Positions 9,549-18,622 of a stretch of DNA of 64,000 nucleotides are shown here, one piece after another. Both the position numbers and the translations under genes were made by a program. Numbering within the stretch: position 1 is the first letter of the stretch; each line of letters begins with the position of its first letter. Origin of the DNA: Agrobacterium vaccinii (GTDB lineage: Bacteria; Pseudomonadota; Alphaproteobacteria; Rhizobiales; Rhizobiaceae); NCBI RefSeq assembly GCF_021310995.1, contig NZ_CP054150.1, positions 558,001-622,000 of the forward strand. Direction: 5' to 3'. The notes under the pieces were generated by a model. That model made no database searches, was not told the DNA's origin, and saw only the letters and a list, made by a program, of their open reading frames with translations.

Positions 9549-10649
9549 TCACCCAATATCCGTCGAACTGATCTGGATTCCAAAACCCTCTAGCCCGACA
9601 TAGTGGCGCTCGCGGGTGCTCAGCAGCTTGATCGAACTGATGCCAAGTTCCTTGAGGATCTGCGCGCCGAGGCCGATTTCTAGCCATTCATCGTCGCGCG
9701 AGCGTGCTTGCGCATGGGCCTCTTCAGGGTCGCGGGATTTGCGACGTCCGGCAACCTGTCCGACGCCGACCGAGCCTTCGCGCAGATAGATGATGACGCC
9801 GCGGCCTTCGGCTGCAATCTTTTCCATGTAGTGCTGCACGGGCTGCTTCTTGCCGAAGATGTCGTCTGCCACGTTTTCCGGGTGCAGGCGCACGGGAATA
9901 TCGACACCATCGCGGATATCACCGAAGATCACGGCCATGTGCTCCATCGGGTCCCAAGGTAGGGAATAGGTTTGCGCCTTGGCGGGGCCGAAGGGCGTGT
10001 CGAGGGTGAATTCGGATTCCTTTTCGACCAGCGTTTCCTTGCGCTGGCGGTAGGCGATGAGATCGGCGACCGAAACCTGCTTCATGCCATGCGTTTCGGC
10101 GAAGGCCGAAACTTGCGGGCCGCGCATGACGGTGCCGTCGTCATTGACCAGCTCGCTGATGACGCCGATCAGTGGCAGGCCCGCGAGTTTGCAGAGATCG
10201 ACGGCGGCTTCCGTATGGCCGGAGCGCATCAGCACACCGCCCTCGCGCGACACCAGCGGGAAGATGTGGCCGGGGCGGGTGAAATCGGCGGCACCTGCAT
10301 TCGGATTGGCCAGATTGCGAACCGTCACGTTGCGGTCGCTGGCGGAAATGCCCGTCGTCGTGCCGTGTTTGAAGTCTACCGAAACAGTAAAGGCTGTCGT
10401 ATGCGCGCTGTCGTTTTCGGCGACCATAGCGTTGAGGTTGAGGCGTTTGGCCTCTTCCCGTGGCATAGGCGCGCAGACGATACCGGAGGTGTGGCGCACG
10501 ATGAAAGCCATCTTTTCCGGTGTGCAATGCACGGCAGCGACGATCAGGTCGCCTTCGTTCTCGCGGTCGTCGTCATCCATGACCACAACGATTTCGCCAG
10601 CCTCGAAGGCTCTGATCGCTTCAACGACGCGTTTTTGATCGTAGGTCAT
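9549..10649 (-). CDS. ribB: 3,4-dihydroxy-2-butanone-4-phosphate synthase with degenerate GTP cyclohydrolase II-like domain (RibBX type)
   Basis: The N-terminal domain (about 1-205) converts ribulose-5-phosphate to the four-carbon precursor of riboflavin. The acidic metal loop DDDDRENEGDL (25-35), RPGHIFPL (125-132) and RSGHTEAAVDL (143-153) are intact. The C-terminal 160 residues align with GTP cyclohydrolase II, but where GCH II has its zinc cysteines this protein reads RLHPENVADDIFGKKQP (254-270), with no Cys. That domain therefore should not be a working cyclohydrolase, matching the RibBX variant known from proteobacteria. Another gene must supply RibA activity. The start lies 11 bp after the aroC stop, so the two are probably co-transcribed. 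Confidence 0.94.
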   Translation of the reverse strand: MTYDQKRVVEAIRAFEAGEIVVVMDDDDRENEGDLIVAAVHCTPEKMAFIVRHTSGIVCAPMPREEAKRLNLNAMVAENDSAHTTAFTVSVDFKHGTTTGISASDRNVTVRNLANPNAGAADFTRPGHIFPLVSREGGVLMRSGHTEAAVDLCKLAGLPLIGVISELVNDDGTVMRGPQVSAFAETHGMKQVSVADLIAYRQRKETLVEKESEFTLDTPFGPAKAQTYSLPWDPMEHMAVIFGDIRDGVDIPVRLHPENVADDIFGKKQPVQHYMEKIAAEGRGVIIYLREGSVGVGQVAGRRKSRDPEEAHAQARSRDDEWLEIGLGAQILKELGISSIKLLSTRERHYVGLEGFGIQISSTDIG

Positions 10650-10660
10650 GGGTCTGTCTC

Positions 10661-11758
10661 CTATTCCAGACGGCCAGTCTGGCCGCGGTCTCTGAGGTAA
10701 TGGTCGGCAACGGTGCAGGCAACCATGGCTTCGCCAATGGGCACGGCGCGAATGCCGACGCAGGGATCGTGGCGACCCTTCGTGCGCACATCGACATTGC
10801 GCCCATCGGCATCGATGGACTGGCGCTCGGTCAAAATGGATGAGGTCGGCTTGATGGCAAAGCGGGCGACGACGGGTTCGCCGGTTGCGATGCCGCCCAG
10901 AATGCCGCCTGCATGGTTGGACAGGAAAATCCGCCTGCCATCATTGCCCATCCGCATTTCGTCGGCATTTTCTTCGCCGGTCAACTCGGCAGAGGCGAAA
11001 CCTTCGCCGATTTCCACGCCCTTGACGGCGTTGATCGACATGAGGTTGGAAGCGATATCCTGATCGAGCTTGGCATAAATGGGGGCGCCTATACCAGCGG
11101 GAACGCCCTCGGCCACGACTTCGACAACGGCACCGATGGAAGAACCGGCCTTGCGGATGCCATCGAGATACTCTTCCCAGACCGGCACCATCTCGGCATC
11201 CGGGCAGAAGAACGGGTTCTGGTCGACCTGCGCCCAGTCCCAATTGTCGCGGTTGATCTTGTGTTTGCCGATCTGCACCAGCGCGCCGCGCACATTGAGG
11301 CTGGGCACCACCTTGCGGGCGAGCGCACCGGCGGCAACACGGGCTGCCGTTTCGCGGGCGGAAGACCGACCGCCGCCACGATAATCGCGAATGCCGTATT
11401 TCAGGTCATAGGTGAAATCTGCATGGCCGGGGCGGAAGCTTCTGGCGATTTCGCCGTAATCCTTGGAGCGCTGGTCGGTGTTTTCGATCATCATCGACAC
11501 GGGTGTTCCCGTGGTGATCATCGTCTCACCGTCCTCATCCATCATCACGCCGGAGAGGACTTTGACGATGTCGTCTTCGCGGCGCTGGGTCACGAAGCGG
11601 TTCTGGCCGGGCTTGCGCTTGTCCATCCATGCTTGCACTTCGGACAGCGTGAAGCGAATACCGGGCGGGCACCCGTCGATCACACAGCCCAGCGCCGGGC
11701 CGTGGCTTTCGCCCCAAGTGGAGACACGGAAGAGATAACCGAAAGTATTATGCGACAT
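10661..11758 (-). CDS. aroC: Chorismate synthase
   Basis: This enzyme performs the last shikimate-pathway step, converting 5-enolpyruvylshikimate-3-phosphate to chorismate with reduced FMN. The protein has 365 residues from the ATG giving [12 protein letters not shown]; the frame is open 18 codons further, but homologues begin here. The family signatures [31 protein letters not shown] and [18 protein letters not shown] are all present. ribB, which makes a flavin precursor, follows after 11 bp; chorismate synthase needs a flavin cofactor. Confidence 0.97.
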   Translation of the reverse strand: MSHNTFGYLFRVSTWGESHGPALGCVIDGCPPGIRFTLSEVQAWMDKRKPGQNRFVTQRREDDIVKVLSGVMMDEDGETMITTGTPVSMMIENTDQRSKDYGEIARSFRPGHADFTYDLKYGIRDYRGGGRSSARETAARVAAGALARKVVPSLNVRGALVQIGKHKINRDNWDWAQVDQNPFFCPDAEMVPVWEEYLDGIRKAGSSIGAVVEVVAEGVPAGIGAPIYAKLDQDIASNLMSINAVKGVEIGEGFASAELTGEENADEMRMGNDGRRIFLSNHAGGILGGIATGEPVVARFAIKPTSSILTERQSIDADGRNVDVRTKGRHDPCVGIRAVPIGEAMVACTVADHYLRDRGQTGRLE

Positions 11759-11829
11759 ATGATCAAACCGAGAGAGCGGCATTCCGCAGGCGGAACGCAT
11801 TTTCACAAACAAGCGGGTTTGTCATAGTG

Positions 11830-11864
11830 TAAAAACCGGGGAAGGCAAAAGCCTTTCTTTTGCC
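11830..11864 (-). terminator. Terminator downstream of the CHASE-GGDEF-EAL gene
   Basis: On the minus strand GGCAAAAG/CTTTTGCC form an 8-bp stem (11844-11851 with 11857-11864), followed by a short GGTTTTTAC tract. A second dyad, GGCGGGT/ACCCGCC, at 11890-11911 lies between it and the stop codon. It separates this gene from aroC. Confidence 0.6.
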
Positions 11865-11925
11865 AATGGGGCTCGCCGGGAATGGCACAGGCGGGTAGGG
11901 CTCCACCCGCCATCTTGCTGGTGCA

Positions 11926-14900
11926 TCACGATACCTTGCGCCATCTTTCCGCGCTTGCGAATTCCGAAAACTCCTCCGGGGCAAGCGGCTTTGCGAAGGC
12001 GTAGCCCTGAACCATGTCGCAACCCAACTGCCGCAGCAGGGCGGCGTGTTCCTGCGTTTCGACGCCTTCGGCAATGGTCTCTACGCCGAGCGACCGGGCG
12101 ATATCGATGATGGAGCGGACCAGCGAGCGCTCCTGCGGCGAGGTGACGATGGGCATGACCAGCTGCCGGTCGATCTTCAGACGTTTCGGCTTCAGCCGCA
12201 AAAGGCTGATGATCGAGGTGTGGCCAGTGCCGAAATCGTCGATTTCGATATCGATGCCCATGGCCTTGATGCGCTCGATATTGCTTGCGGCGACATCCTC
12301 GTTCTCATCGAGAAAGATCGATTCCACCAGCTCGAACGTGACCTCGCCCGGCTTGATCTGCAATTGCTTGAGGCTCTCGATCAACTGATCGTCGTGCAGA
12401 CGGCGAACCGAGACATTGACCGAAACACGCGGGACATCGAAGCCCTTCAGGCGCCATATTTCCATGTCCCGCAGCGCGTGTTGAAGAACGATGTGGTCGA
12501 TGTTCGAGACGACGTTCAGCTCCTCGGCAATCTTGAGGAACTTGTCCGGTGTCAGAATGCCCCTGACGGGGTGGCGCCAGCGGACCAGCGCTTCCACGCC
12601 GGTCAGTTGTTGAGTGTTGGCACAAAATTGCGGCTGGTACCACGCTTCAAACTCGCCCCGCTCCAGTCCTGCCAGAATTTCGTCTGCGGTGCGCTTGTGG
12701 CTGACGATTTCGGCCTGAAGGTTCTGGGTGAAGAACTCGTAGCGGTTACGGCCCGTTGCCTTTGCGCGGTAGAGCGCAAGATCGGCATTGATCAGCGTGC
12801 GCCGTGCATCTGCCGATCCGACATCTGCGAACGCGATGCCGATGGAAACGCCGCAACGGCAGGTGAAACCCTCGAAATCGAAGGGATGGCTGAAGGCCGC
12901 AATGATCTTCGTGGCGATGGCCTTGATGTTGTCCTTATCGGCCAAGGGGGAGATCAGAATGACGAACTCATCGCCGCCGATGCGCGCGACGACGTCGCCT
13001 TCACGCACGTTGCGCGACAATATTTTCGCAGCATGGATCAACACCGCATCGCCAGCAGCGTGGCCCAACGTGTCGTTGATCTGCTTGAAGCGATCGAGAT
13101 CGAGGTGGAGAATGGCGAAACGCTTGCGCTCGCCGGGAGAATGCGATGAGAGCGCGTCCAACTCGTGGTCCAGCTTGCGGCGGTTGGCAAGCCCGGTTAG
13201 AGGGTCGTGAAGCGCATTATGCTCGATGCGGTTCTTGGCGTGTTCCAGCTCTGCGTTTCTGGCCTCCGCTTCATCCTTGGCGGAGTTGAGCTGTTCCGAC
13301 AGCAAAACATCAGCGGTGACATCGAAGGCGATACCAACGATTTTCCGGGTTCCATTGCGGTTTTCGTGGAGACGGCCGACAGCTTTGACATAGCGAATGC
13401 TACCATCAGGCAAAACGATCCGCTGCGTGGTCACGCGTTCCGGGTCATCGGCGGCTCTCATCGTGTTCAAAAGAGCGTTCGGTCTTTCGTCGGGATGGAT
13501 GCAGTTGAGGTAATCATCCCGCGTGACGTATCTTCCCGCCTCCGGTGGCAGTCCGTAAAGCTCGCACATCCGCTCATTCCAAACGGCGCTGGAATAGTCG
13601 GCGACTGATTCCCATATCCCGCAATTGTAGGATTCCAAGGCGAGTGTCAGGCGTCCAGACAGCTCTTCCAACTCATGTTCGCGACTTGAAAGCTCCTGCA
13701 GGGCAAGCTCGAGTTCGGCATTCTTGATGTCGCTATTGTCCTTTGCCTCACGCAGCTTTTGCGCCATCAGCATGTCGGATGTCACATCCCACAAAATGCC
13801 CGTGGTCTGGTAGGTGCCATCCGGCTTTATGTAGCTGGAACCGGCAGAGCGCAGATAGCGAACCGTGCCACCTTCCATCGGCACGCGATAGACTTCCGAC
13901 GATGTCTGCTGGCCGGAGGAGCAATTGAAGAAGAACCGTGCCGCCTTCGAGCGGTCTTCGACCACGAGCGCGGTCAGCCACGCATTCAGCAACAGATGCT
14001 GCTCCTGCATCGGAAAACCATGCAGGCTCGATGCGCGCTCATCCAGATAACAGCGTGATGTATCGTTTTCGATTTCCCAGATGCCGATACTGGACGAATC
14101 CATCGCAAGCTTGAAGCGCTGGGAGAGTTCCAGAAGCTTGCTCTCGCGCTGGCGCAGCGTCTTGATGTTGCGGTTGCGCTCGGAAAGCAGCAGTGCGGCC
14201 ACTATGATGGGCAGCAGCATGGATATTGCAGCGATGGCAAGAGTGGTGCTGACGGAGCGATAATAGGGCTTCACCGCCTCCCATCCCGACGCAGGTGTCG
14301 CGCGGATTTCCCAGTTCGAACCGGGCAGGTCCACGGTTCTGACAACAGGGTCTTCGTGCAAGGGCTCCAGGACGCTGCTGACGACTTCGTTCGTCACCGT
14401 ATCGCGGATTTCGAACCTTATATCACCGGCCTCTTCGCTCAGCGGGGCATGCGTGTCATAACCAATGCTCTGGAGCAGCTTTCTGCGGTCAACGACGGCA
14501 AGAATGAGGTCATCTTTATTCGCGTTTCCAGCGCTGGCTGGCGGCATGGTGACGATGACCATGATGGTGCCGCCCTCAGCCGCCTCGAAGACCTGGGTGT
14601 GCGGCAGGCGGTCTTTTTCCGGCATGGCCGCCAGCTTGGCCAGCCACTCGTTCAGCATCCTGTTCAGTCGATCGGCGGGAAAATCGGACGCAGATTGCGA
14701 TGTATAGACCTTATCCAGCTGGAAATTCTGCGCAAAACCGATGGCGATGAAATGGCTCGACTGCTCGAACTGGAAGTCTGCAATCCTTTCGAAACCCTGC
14801 GTGGAAAGCGTCGCGTAATGCCCAAGCGAGGTCAGCGTCGCGACATCGTTGCGCAAACGCATGACAAGACCGTCATGCAGGAGATCGAGGGCGTAATGCG

Positions 14901-15063
14901 CGTGGGTTTCGAGGTCTTCGCGCATAGACGTCGCGCTGCGGTGATCCACGACATTGAATGCGCAGAAGGTGATACCGGCCATGGCGAGAGCCAGCATGGC
15001 GGCGACAACCCGCCGTTTTATGATTTCGTTAAGGCGGTCGCTAATATCAGCCCAAACAGTCAC
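11926..15063 (-). CDS. Membrane CHASE-PAS-PAS-GGDEF-EAL cyclic-di-GMP enzyme
   Basis: This is a 1045-residue inner-membrane signalling protein that can in principle make and break cyclic di-GMP. A membrane helix at about 18-40 and another at about 272-293 bracket a periplasmic CHASE-like sensor. Two PAS domains follow (about 310-430 and 465-590). The GGDEF domain (about 610-775) has an intact GGDEF at 696-700 and an RxxD inhibitory site at 687-690. The EAL domain (about 790-1040) keeps EAL (Glu824), Asn883, ELVES (911-915), Asp942-Asp943, Lys963, Glu999 and Gln1019. Both halves therefore look catalytically competent. It is monocistronic, with a terminator before aroC. Confidence 0.95.
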   Translation of the reverse strand: MTVWADISDRLNEIIKRRVVAAMLALAMAGITFCAFNVVDHRSATSMREDLETHAHYALDLLHDGLVMRLRNDVATLTSLGHYATLSTQGFERIADFQFEQSSHFIAIGFAQNFQLDKVYTSQSASDFPADRLNRMLNEWLAKLAAMPEKDRLPHTQVFEAAEGGTIMVIVTMPPASAGNANKDDLILAVVDRRKLLQSIGYDTHAPLSEEAGDIRFEIRDTVTNEVVSSVLEPLHEDPVVRTVDLPGSNWEIRATPASGWEAVKPYYRSVSTTLAIAAISMLLPIIVAALLLSERNRNIKTLRQRESKLLELSQRFKLAMDSSSIGIWEIENDTSRCYLDERASSLHGFPMQEQHLLLNAWLTALVVEDRSKAARFFFNCSSGQQTSSEVYRVPMEGGTVRYLRSAGSSYIKPDGTYQTTGILWDVTSDMLMAQKLREAKDNSDIKNAELELALQELSSREHELEELSGRLTLALESYNCGIWESVADYSSAVWNERMCELYGLPPEAGRYVTRDDYLNCIHPDERPNALLNTMRAADDPERVTTQRIVLPDGSIRYVKAVGRLHENRNGTRKIVGIAFDVTADVLLSEQLNSAKDEAEARNAELEHAKNRIEHNALHDPLTGLANRRKLDHELDALSSHSPGERKRFAILHLDLDRFKQINDTLGHAAGDAVLIHAAKILSRNVREGDVVARIGGDEFVILISPLADKDNIKAIATKIIAAFSHPFDFEGFTCRCGVSIGIAFADVGSADARRTLINADLALYRAKATGRNRYEFFTQNLQAEIVSHKRTADEILAGLERGEFEAWYQPQFCANTQQLTGVEALVRWRHPVRGILTPDKFLKIAEELNVVSNIDHIVLQHALRDMEIWRLKGFDVPRVSVNVSVRRLHDDQLIESLKQLQIKPGEVTFELVESIFLDENEDVAASNIERIKAMGIDIEIDDFGTGHTSIISLLRLKPKRLKIDRQLVMPIVTSPQERSLVRSIIDIARSLGVETIAEGVETQEHAALLRQLGCDMVQGYAFAKPLAPEEFSEFASAERWRKVS

Positions 15064-15312
15064 TTAATTATCCTTCGGCATTATCGCAATTTTCTCTGCT
15101 ATACAGTGTAAAAGACAATATATTCTGAATCGTGAAATATAGATCGTGTTTCAATTAAAGCTAATATAGCAACACCAAAATTGCCGGGCGGTTTCGCGCA
15201 CAGCAAGAGGAAACATTGCCTAAAGGCTTGATTAAAAGTTAAAATCCGTTCATCAATTATACGGAAAATGTCATGCTTGCGGGCGAATTCCGCCACATTC
15301 GGGAGGCAAATC

Positions 15313-15618
15313 TTGTCGCGTACACAGTTTTTCAGCAGCCTTAAGAAAGCTATAGCGATGCGTTTGATGATTGCCGCACTGATGGCCACAGCCAGTCTGT
15401 TTGCTCCCTTCAACGCGTTCTCGCAGAGCGTGGATGTGGAATCCACCATCAGCAAGGTGGATGTGAAGGGCCTGACGATTACGCTTGCGGATGGCAAGAG
15501 CTACAAGGTGCCCGAAGAGTTCAATTTCGATGGTTTGCAGGCGGGCGTTAAGGTCGTGGTGTTCTACACCGAAGTCGATGGAAAGCGCGTCGTTGATGAC
15601 CTCGAGGTTATCCAGTAA
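15313..15618 (+). CDS. Small exported DUF1344 family protein
   Basis: This is a short protein with an N-terminal signal peptide (basic start, hydrophobic core MIAALMATASLFA, probable cleavage near AFSQ). The mature domain of about 65 residues has the DUF1344 pattern: ESTISKVDVKGLTITLADGK, then YKVPEEF and a valine-rich strand ending VVDDLEVIQ. Function is unknown; the fold is probably a small beta-barrel in the periplasm. I chose the TTG at 15313 because GGGAGG lies seven bases upstream; the ATG at 15358 would leave a shorter signal. The frame is also open to an ATG at 15268 without a good ribosome site. It is convergent with the phosphatase gene. Confidence 0.8.
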   Translation: MSRTQFFSSLKKAIAMRLMIAALMATASLFAPFNAFSQSVDVESTISKVDVKGLTITLADGKSYKVPEEFNFDGLQAGVKVVVFYTEVDGKRVVDDLEVIQ

Positions 15619-15624
15619 CAGCCT

Positions 15625-16233
15625 TTAGAGGTTCGCCGTAGCGTCGATCCACTCGGCGGTTCCGTTATCGGTTTCGACCTTGAGAATCTTGTCCTGCGGA
15701 ATGGGAATGTCCGCAGCTTCTTCTTTTTCCATGCCTGTCACCAAGCGGAAGATGGAGCGGATGACGCCGCCATGGCAAACGCAGACGGTCTGGCGGTCGA
15801 CGGACGCCAGCCAAGCGCCGATCCGCCAGGACAAAATCTCGTAGCTTTCAGCATCCTGACCGGGTGGGATGAAATCCCATTTGGCGGCCTTGCGGGCCCT
15901 GACTTTTTCGGGATGCGTGAGCTTCAGCTCGGGCAGTGTCTGGCCTTCCCAATCACCGAAGGAAACTTCGACCAGACGATCATCGGTTCGGTAGGCGTGC
16001 GCGTCTAGGCCCATGGCACCGCGCAGCAGTTCCATGGTTTCGCGCGTGCGGCCCAGCGGGCTGGCGACGTAGTCGAATTCGGGAGCTTTTCCCCCAAGAA
16101 TGTCGCGAAGGGTTTTGCCGTTGGCGATCGCCTGTGAGCGACCGAAGTCATTGAGGGGAATGTCTTTTTGGCCTTGAAGCCTGCGGATCGCATTCCAGTC
16201 TGTTTGTCCGTGACGGATAACATAGACCAGCAA
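15625..16233 (-). CDS. Histidine phosphatase family protein (phosphoglycerate mutase-like)
   Basis: This is a two-histidine phosphatase of 202 residues. The phosphohistidine motif VIRHGQTDWN is at the N-terminus, the second catalytic His sits in VCHGGVIRSI and the acid residue is in EVSFGDWEG. The size fits the cofactor-dependent mutase/phosphatase branch, but metabolite phosphatases such as CobC-like enzymes look the same; the substrate is unknown. The start is a TTG with AGGAG seven bases upstream. It lies downstream of fabI on the same strand, separated by a strong dyad. Confidence 0.9.
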   Translation of the reverse strand: MLVYVIRHGQTDWNAIRRLQGQKDIPLNDFGRSQAIANGKTLRDILGGKAPEFDYVASPLGRTRETMELLRGAMGLDAHAYRTDDRLVEVSFGDWEGQTLPELKLTHPEKVRARKAAKWDFIPPGQDAESYEILSWRIGAWLASVDRQTVCVCHGGVIRSIFRLVTGMEKEEAADIPIPQDKILKVETDNGTAEWIDATANL

Positions 16234-16305
16234 AGCGTCACTCCTGTTTCATTCGGTCATTCAAAGACAGCTGCGCTGTACTCAACGGCAAGCGCGTTGA
16301 TTACA

Positions 16306-16344
16306 CATGTCGCGCAAAAGCGCTTTACACTTTTACGCGACATG
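16306..16344. repeat. Long dyad between fabI and the histidine phosphatase gene
   Basis: Fifteen-base arms (16306-16320 with 16330-16344) pair with one mismatch around a 9-base loop; the arms read CATGTCGCGCAAAAG and CTTTTACGCGACATG. There is no U-run, so it is not a classic terminator. Similar GTCGCG...CGCGAC dyads are, from recall, scattered through Agrobacterium intergenic regions. Confidence 0.6.
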
Positions 16345-16351
16345 CAAAATA

Positions 16352-17170
16352 TCAGTCTTTTACGACAGAGATATCGGGCGCGTCCACAGCCTTCATGCCG
16401 ATCGTGTGATAGCCGGAATCGACGTGGTGAACTTCACCCGTCACGCCGGTGGACAGATCGGAGAGGAGGTACAAGGCGGATTTGCCGACTTCTTCGATGG
16501 AAACGGTGCGCTTCAGCGGCGCATTATATTCGTTCCACTTGAGGATATAGCGGAAGTCACCGATGCCGGAGGCAGCGAGCGTCTTGATCGGGCCAGCCGA
16601 AACAGCGTTGACGCGAATGCCACGACCGCCGAGATCGACAGCGAGATACCGAACGCTGGCTTCGAGAGCCGCCTTGGCAACGCCCATGACGTTGTAATTC
16701 GGCATGACTTTTTCCGCGCCATAATAGGTCAGCGTCAGCAGCGAGCCGCCATCGTTCATGACCGGGTCCGCGCGCTTGGCAACTGCGGCCAGTGAATAGA
16801 CCGAAATGTCCATGGTGCGGTTGAAGTTGTCACGGCTGGTATCGAGATAACGACCGGTCAGCTCATCTTTGTCGGAAAACGCGATGGCGTGAACGACGAA
16901 GTCGATCTTGCCCCAATGCGCTTCGATATTCGCAAACACCGCATCGATGGTGCTGAGATCGGTCACGTCGCAGTGGCCCGCCATAAACGCGCCAAGTTCC
17001 TGCGCAAGTGGTTCGACGCGCTTCTTCAGCGCATCGCCCTGCCAGGTGAAAGCCAGTTCCGCGCCCGCATCCGCGCACGCCTTGGCAATGCCCCATGCGA
17101 TGGAGCGGTTGTTTGCGACGCCCATGATGAGGCCGCGCTTGCCAGCCATGAGGCCGGATGTCTGAGCCAT
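16352..17170 (-). CDS. fabI: Enoyl-[acyl-carrier-protein] reductase (NADH)
   Basis: This enzyme reduces trans-2-enoyl-ACP in each elongation cycle of type II fatty-acid synthesis and is the triclosan target family. It is an atypical short-chain dehydrogenase of 272 residues from the ATG giving MAQTSGLMAG; a longer open frame upstream lacks family support. It has the FabI nucleotide motif GVANNRSIAWGIAK, the HAIAF segment, and the catalytic Tyr159-x6-Lys166 (YNVMGVAK). GGAG lies upstream of the start. A 15-base palindrome, GCCTATGGCATAGGC, lies 30 bases before the start codon and could be an operator. Confidence 0.97.
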   Translation of the reverse strand: MAQTSGLMAGKRGLIMGVANNRSIAWGIAKACADAGAELAFTWQGDALKKRVEPLAQELGAFMAGHCDVTDLSTIDAVFANIEAHWGKIDFVVHAIAFSDKDELTGRYLDTSRDNFNRTMDISVYSLAAVAKRADPVMNDGGSLLTLTYYGAEKVMPNYNVMGVAKAALEASVRYLAVDLGGRGIRVNAVSAGPIKTLAASGIGDFRYILKWNEYNAPLKRTVSIEEVGKSALYLLSDLSTGVTGEVHHVDSGYHTIGMKAVDAPDISVVKD

Positions 17171-17321
17171 TGGATGCTCCCTATACACAAATCGAACTTG
17201 CCTATGGCATAGGCCGAACGCCGGTTCAAGCAGGGCCGGGATCATCTCGTGTTTGGGAACGTAACAAAGGGTGCGTTGTTCACGCCTTTCGACAAGAAGT
17301 ACGTAGAAACCGTGTGCCGGC

Positions 17322-18404
17322 TTAGAGATAAAGCCCTTCGCGCATGTGGCGCATGAGGTCCATCACCTTGGCATCCGGCGTGTCCAGCAGCACAATGCGC
17401 AGCTCGACGACGAAATCCCCATGGCCGCCATTGCCATCGGCAAGACCCTTGCCTTCAACGCGAATGGCGCGGTCGGAGCCGGACCATGCGGGAACATCGA
17501 CTTTCACCTCTCCGAACGGAGACTGAACGGTGGCCTCGTAACCCAGAACGGCATCCGCCAGGGAAACAGGCAAAGTCGTGTGAATATCGAAATTGTTGAT
17601 GGTGAAGGGGCCATCTCGCGAAACCAGCAGCGTCACCACGAGGTCGCCGCGATTGGATTCCGGCAGTTTTAGCCCCTGACCCTTTAGACGCACGACGTAA
17701 CCATCCGTCATGCCGGGCTCGAGCTGGAAGCGAACTTCCCGGTCTTCTGGCATGTTGAGGGTGACCCACTTGCGCTCGATAAGATCGGTCACGCTGATTG
17801 TGGCTTCGGCGGTGATATCGGGTGCCTTTTCGGGAACACTCGTGGTGCCCCTGATACGGCGCAAAAGCGAAGCGAAGAAGCTCGTGACCTGCGCACTGGC
17901 GGCTTCGGCTTTTTCTCTCTGCTGCGCCGGAGTGTCTTCCGATGAATTGTCGGTCTGTTCGGCCTCAGCCTTGGCGGCGACCTTGGCCTTCGCGTCGGCG
18001 CCGAAAATGCGCTCCAGCATGTCTTCGGCAGTTTCCGGCTTTGCAGCCTCGGCTGATGGTTCTGCCTTAGCAGTGCGGGCCTGTGCGCGGGCCAGTTCTT
18101 CCATCAACTTTTCGGCAGCCTTTGCGCGTTCCGCTGCCTGTCTGGCTGCATCGCGCTGCTGCATGATGGTTTGGTCGCGTTTTTTGGTTTCCGCCACACG
18201 TTTGGCCTGATCGTAAAGGCCGCGTTTCTTGGGGTCTTTCAGGAGGTCATAGGCCTGGCCTATTTCGGCAAAGCGGGCAGTTGCGTCCGGGTCGTTGCGG
18301 TTCTGATCGGGATGCACGGCTTTCGCCTGCGAACGCCACGCCGCCTTGATTTCGTCCGATCCGGCATCCTTTTGAACGCCGAGAATAGAGTAAGGATCAC
18401 GCAT
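17322..18404 (-). CDS. DnaJ-type J-domain co-chaperone (CbpA-like)
   Basis: This is a J-domain protein of about 360 residues. The J domain (about 3-66) carries the HPD tripeptide in AVHPDQNRN that stimulates DnaK ATPase. An Ala/Glu/Lys-rich linker (about 75-200) replaces the Gly/Phe and zinc-finger regions, so this is a class B/C-like protein and not canonical DnaJ. The C-terminal beta-sandwich domain (about 210-345: TISVTDLIERKWVTLNMPE, RLKGQGLKLPESNRGDLVV) resembles the client-binding domain of CbpA/DnaJ. I used the ATG giving MRDPYSILGV; a GTG three codons upstream (18413) is also possible. Neither has a strong ribosome site. Confidence 0.92.
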   Translation of the reverse strand: MRDPYSILGVQKDAGSDEIKAAWRSQAKAVHPDQNRNDPDATARFAEIGQAYDLLKDPKKRGLYDQAKRVAETKKRDQTIMQQRDAARQAAERAKAAEKLMEELARAQARTAKAEPSAEAAKPETAEDMLERIFGADAKAKVAAKAEAEQTDNSSEDTPAQQREKAEAASAQVTSFFASLLRRIRGTTSVPEKAPDITAEATISVTDLIERKWVTLNMPEDREVRFQLEPGMTDGYVVRLKGQGLKLPESNRGDLVVTLLVSRDGPFTINNFDIHTTLPVSLADAVLGYEATVQSPFGEVKVDVPAWSGSDRAIRVEGKGLADGNGGHGDFVVELRIVLLDTPDAKVMDLMRHMREGLYL

Positions 18405-18622
18405 CCAGACCACCAGTTACGCTTGCCGGTGCAGGCCGTTTGTTTCCATCATGAAAAGCCTGCAACACGTATGCCACCCCTTCTGAACGTGCTTGCGGTG
18501 TATTGCGTTGCATCGTTCGGTTTAAATTGGGTTTGACTGTCGCAAGAAGTTGCTAATCAGACCTTTACAGTCGCAAGCCTGCAGCTGCTGCTGCCGCTTT
18601 AAAGAAGGAAAGGGTAAATGCT

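Noticed and set aside
15064..15312. Possible small gene between the CHASE-GGDEF-EAL gene and the DUF1344 gene
   Set aside because: Only AT-rich sequence compatible with divergent promoters is seen; the minus-strand frame here covers the DUF1344 gene antisense.
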